Source of the DNA: JBOGFC01 sp050742155
Lineage (GTDB): Bacteria; Actinomycetota; Acidimicrobiia; Spongiisociales; JALYHC01
NCBI GenBank assembly: GCA_050742155.1
Contig: JBOGFC010000233.1
Location: 1-6,779 of the forward strand
DNA: 6,779 bases
Direction of reading: 5' to 3'
The translations under genes and the position numbers were made by a program. Positions 5,760 to 6,779 of the stretch are shown here, piece after piece. A model generated the notes under the pieces. The model saw only the letters and a list, made by a program, of their open reading frames with translations, searched no databases and was not told the origin of the DNA. Numbering within the stretch: the stretch's first letter is position 1; the number at the start of each line of letters is the position of its first letter.

Positions 5760-6081
5760 CGTGCCTCCTCCCGTTCGCCGGCCCTCGCGACTCGCCGTTG
5801 GGCGTCGTAGGGAAGCAGAGGTTACTTCCCGACGTTACCCGTCCACAAGAGACCGCAGCCGATCGAGTGTTGTGGAGGAGTTTGAATACCGTCCCCTTAC
5901 CTCCACCAGCTTTGCGGTTGCGGGAACCAACACCTGGGTGCAGCACCGTTTCGTTTTCGTCATTTGTCGGTGGCCAATGGAAACTGCCCACTCGTGGCCA
6001 GTGGGTACCCGATGGCGGCCACTACGCGGGGTGGTCAAGTGCAGAAGTGGTCGGGGCACGACCTTGACAGCCGAGCCGGCG
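5760..6081. other. Gene-poor region with a GYGGYCR motif cluster; possible IS21-type end remnant
   Basis: This 322-bp stretch holds the ribosome binding site of the GYD gene (5764-5772), and otherwise I see no protein with recognisable family features on either strand. It is less GC-rich than the flanks. Between 5970 and 6053, GTGGCCA, GTGGCCA, GCGGCCA, GTGGTCA and GTGGTCG start at 5970, 5994, 6015, 6031 and 6047. On the minus strand this reads as repeated GGCCAC or GACCAC modules with TGGGCAGTTT between two of them. This style is familiar from the multi-repeat ends of actinobacterial IS21-family elements. No transposase or terminal dinucleotide pair was found, so it would be a solo remnant. 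Confidence 0.35.
5970..6053. repeat. Cluster of five GYGGYCR repeats
   Basis: Five same-orientation copies, spaced 24, 21, 16 and 16 bp. The first two share GTGGCCA exactly and more loosely the next few bases. Spacing near two helical turns would suit a DNA-binding protein such as a transposase (IstA-like) or a regulator of the neighbouring genes. What is seen is the repeat cluster; the function is inferred. Confidence 0.45.
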
Positions 6082-6531
6082 CTAGGAGTCGACTCTGCGC
6101 AAGATGAGGTCGAAGTCGGTCGTGTAGTTGATGCCGTCTTCGGCGATCTCCCAGTGTCCGGTGATCGTGGTCCCGTCGTCGCTGAAGGTCGCGGTGAAAC
6201 GCTGGGAGAACGGCTCGCCCTCCCGCCAGAGCTTCCACTCGCCGTTGCCGATGCTCATCTGGTAGACGCGGCAGACGCCGCGCTCGTCGGAGTAGAGCTG
6301 GAAGTACGTCCCGTTGGCCGCGTCGCATCCGATGATGGAGACGTTGTCGGGCGCCTCGGGAAGCTCGGCCGTCCCACGCTGAACCAGGTGTGCCCCCGAG
6401 GCGTGCCACTCGAAGGTGACCCTTCCGCCGCCCGGCCACGGCTCTCCGTCGGGCCATTTCGCCTCGAAGGTCCACTCGCCGACCAGTGGCTCGAGCTGGC
6501 GTAGCGCTTGCTCCGCGGTTGGTTGGTCCAT
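6082..6531 (-). CDS. Small calycin / DUF1579-like beta-barrel protein, function unknown
   Basis: 149 residues from ATG 6531, or 164 from GTG 6576. The opening LEPLVGEWTFEAKWPDG (13-29) is the LxGxW-type entry of lipocalin-like or DUF1579-type small barrels. Alternating beta strands follow: GGRVTFEWHASGAHLVQRG, VSIIGCDAANGTYFQLYSD (64-82), CRVYQMSIGNGEWKLWREG and SQRFTATFSDDGTTITGHW, with a C-terminal DFDLILRRV. There is no signal peptide or membrane helix, so it is probably cytosolic. A bound small ligand is plausible for the fold, but no ligand or catalytic residue can be named. AGGAGG lies at 6545-6550, 13 nt from the ATG, which is longer than usual; the GTG start has no better site. Codon use is GC-rich like the left-hand genes. 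The family assignment is by pattern only. Confidence 0.7.
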   Translation of the reverse strand: MDQPTAEQALRQLEPLVGEWTFEAKWPDGEPWPGGGRVTFEWHASGAHLVQRGTAELPEAPDNVSIIGCDAANGTYFQLYSDERGVCRVYQMSIGNGEWKLWREGEPFSQRFTATFSDDGTTITGHWEIAEDGINYTTDFDLILRRVDS

Positions 6532-6576
6532 CGATCCGCTCGTTCCTCCTGTGGTGCGCTCGCAGTCGCGACGCAC

Positions 6577-6779
6577 TCGCAGGGCTTAAGGCATCTCGGG
6601 TCCGTCATCGGATCAGACGCACGCCGAGGATCGGACCTATCGGTGGCCGAGCCTCTGGCTCTCCCGGGGACAGAGACGAACGCTCGCACCCGAGGTCGCG
6701 TCGGCGGATATCGCAATCGCGCGTTTCGCGTGACGATTCGGTCGATCCTCTTTTGCGGTCGCCTCGTACCACGGCACTC
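6577..6779. other. Upstream region of the barrel-protein gene; no gene seen
   Basis: No open frame with family features occurs on either strand, and no convincing -10/-35 pair was found for the leftward gene. A short CGCG-TTT-CGCG palindrome lies at 6720-6730. The region presumably carries the promoter of the barrel-protein gene and ends at the window edge. Confidence 0.3.

Noticed and set aside
5527..5991. A minus-strand open frame beginning in the gene-poor region and running into the GYD gene in another phase.
   Set aside because: It shows no family features, and the GYD frame with its strong ribosome binding site explains the overlap.
5761..6504. A 247-residue plus-strand open frame covering the gene-poor region and the barrel-protein gene.
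   Set aside because: It has no recognisable domain, and its second half is antisense to a better supported protein with strand periodicity and a conserved LVGEW start.
1..6779. CRISPR array, rRNA, prophage, toxin-antitoxin or defence system.
   Set aside because: No regularly spaced 25-40 bp repeats, rRNA signatures, or matching protein families were seen.

Overview
The window is very GC-rich over its first ~5.3 kb, uses GTG and probably CTG starts, and carries the order nadD - LytR_C-type membrane protein - rsfS. This suggests a high-GC actinobacterium, perhaps an Acidimicrobiia- or Thermoleophilia-like lineage. That placement is inferred from gene order and composition only; there is no rRNA or other strong taxonomic marker.

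Left part (1-2428, + strand): the last 28 residues of an upstream protein ending in a membrane helix, then 23 nt later a complete large subunit of a molybdenum hydroxylase of the xanthine dehydrogenase / CoxL superfamily. Its active-site loop reads YRGAGR, so it belongs to the form II 'CoxL-like' group and is not a proven CO dehydrogenase. The FAD and 2Fe-2S subunits it would need are not in the window.

Middle part (2498-5318, + strand): a compact housekeeping block. A small exported M23-fold (LytM-like) protein with a degraded active site overlaps nadD (nicotinate-nucleotide adenylyltransferase). nadD overlaps a single-pass membrane protein with a catalytically degenerate LCP-like region and a C-terminal LytR_C domain. 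This is followed 4 nt later by rsfS (ribosomal silencing factor), whose best start is a CTG behind a good Shine-Dalgarno. The overlaps and short gaps imply one transcript joining NAD synthesis, cell-envelope functions and ribosome hibernation. After a strong GC-rich hairpin and a -10-like TACAAT comes a tRNA-Ala(GGC) gene.

Right part (5319-6779, - strand genes): composition becomes visibly less uniform. Two small monocistronic-looking genes point left: a GYD-domain protein, and a calycin/DUF1579-like beta-barrel protein. Between them lies about 320 bp without a credible gene. It contains a cluster of five GYGGYCR motifs in 84 bp that looks like the repeat-bearing end of an IS21-type element, with no transposase left. 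The right part may be accessory DNA next to the tRNA gene, but I found no duplicated tRNA 3' end to prove an integration event.

I did not find a clearly new multi-gene system. The points most worth a second look are the two degenerate envelope proteins (M23-like and LCP-like) flanking nadD, the probable CTG start of rsfS, and the motif cluster at 5970-6053.
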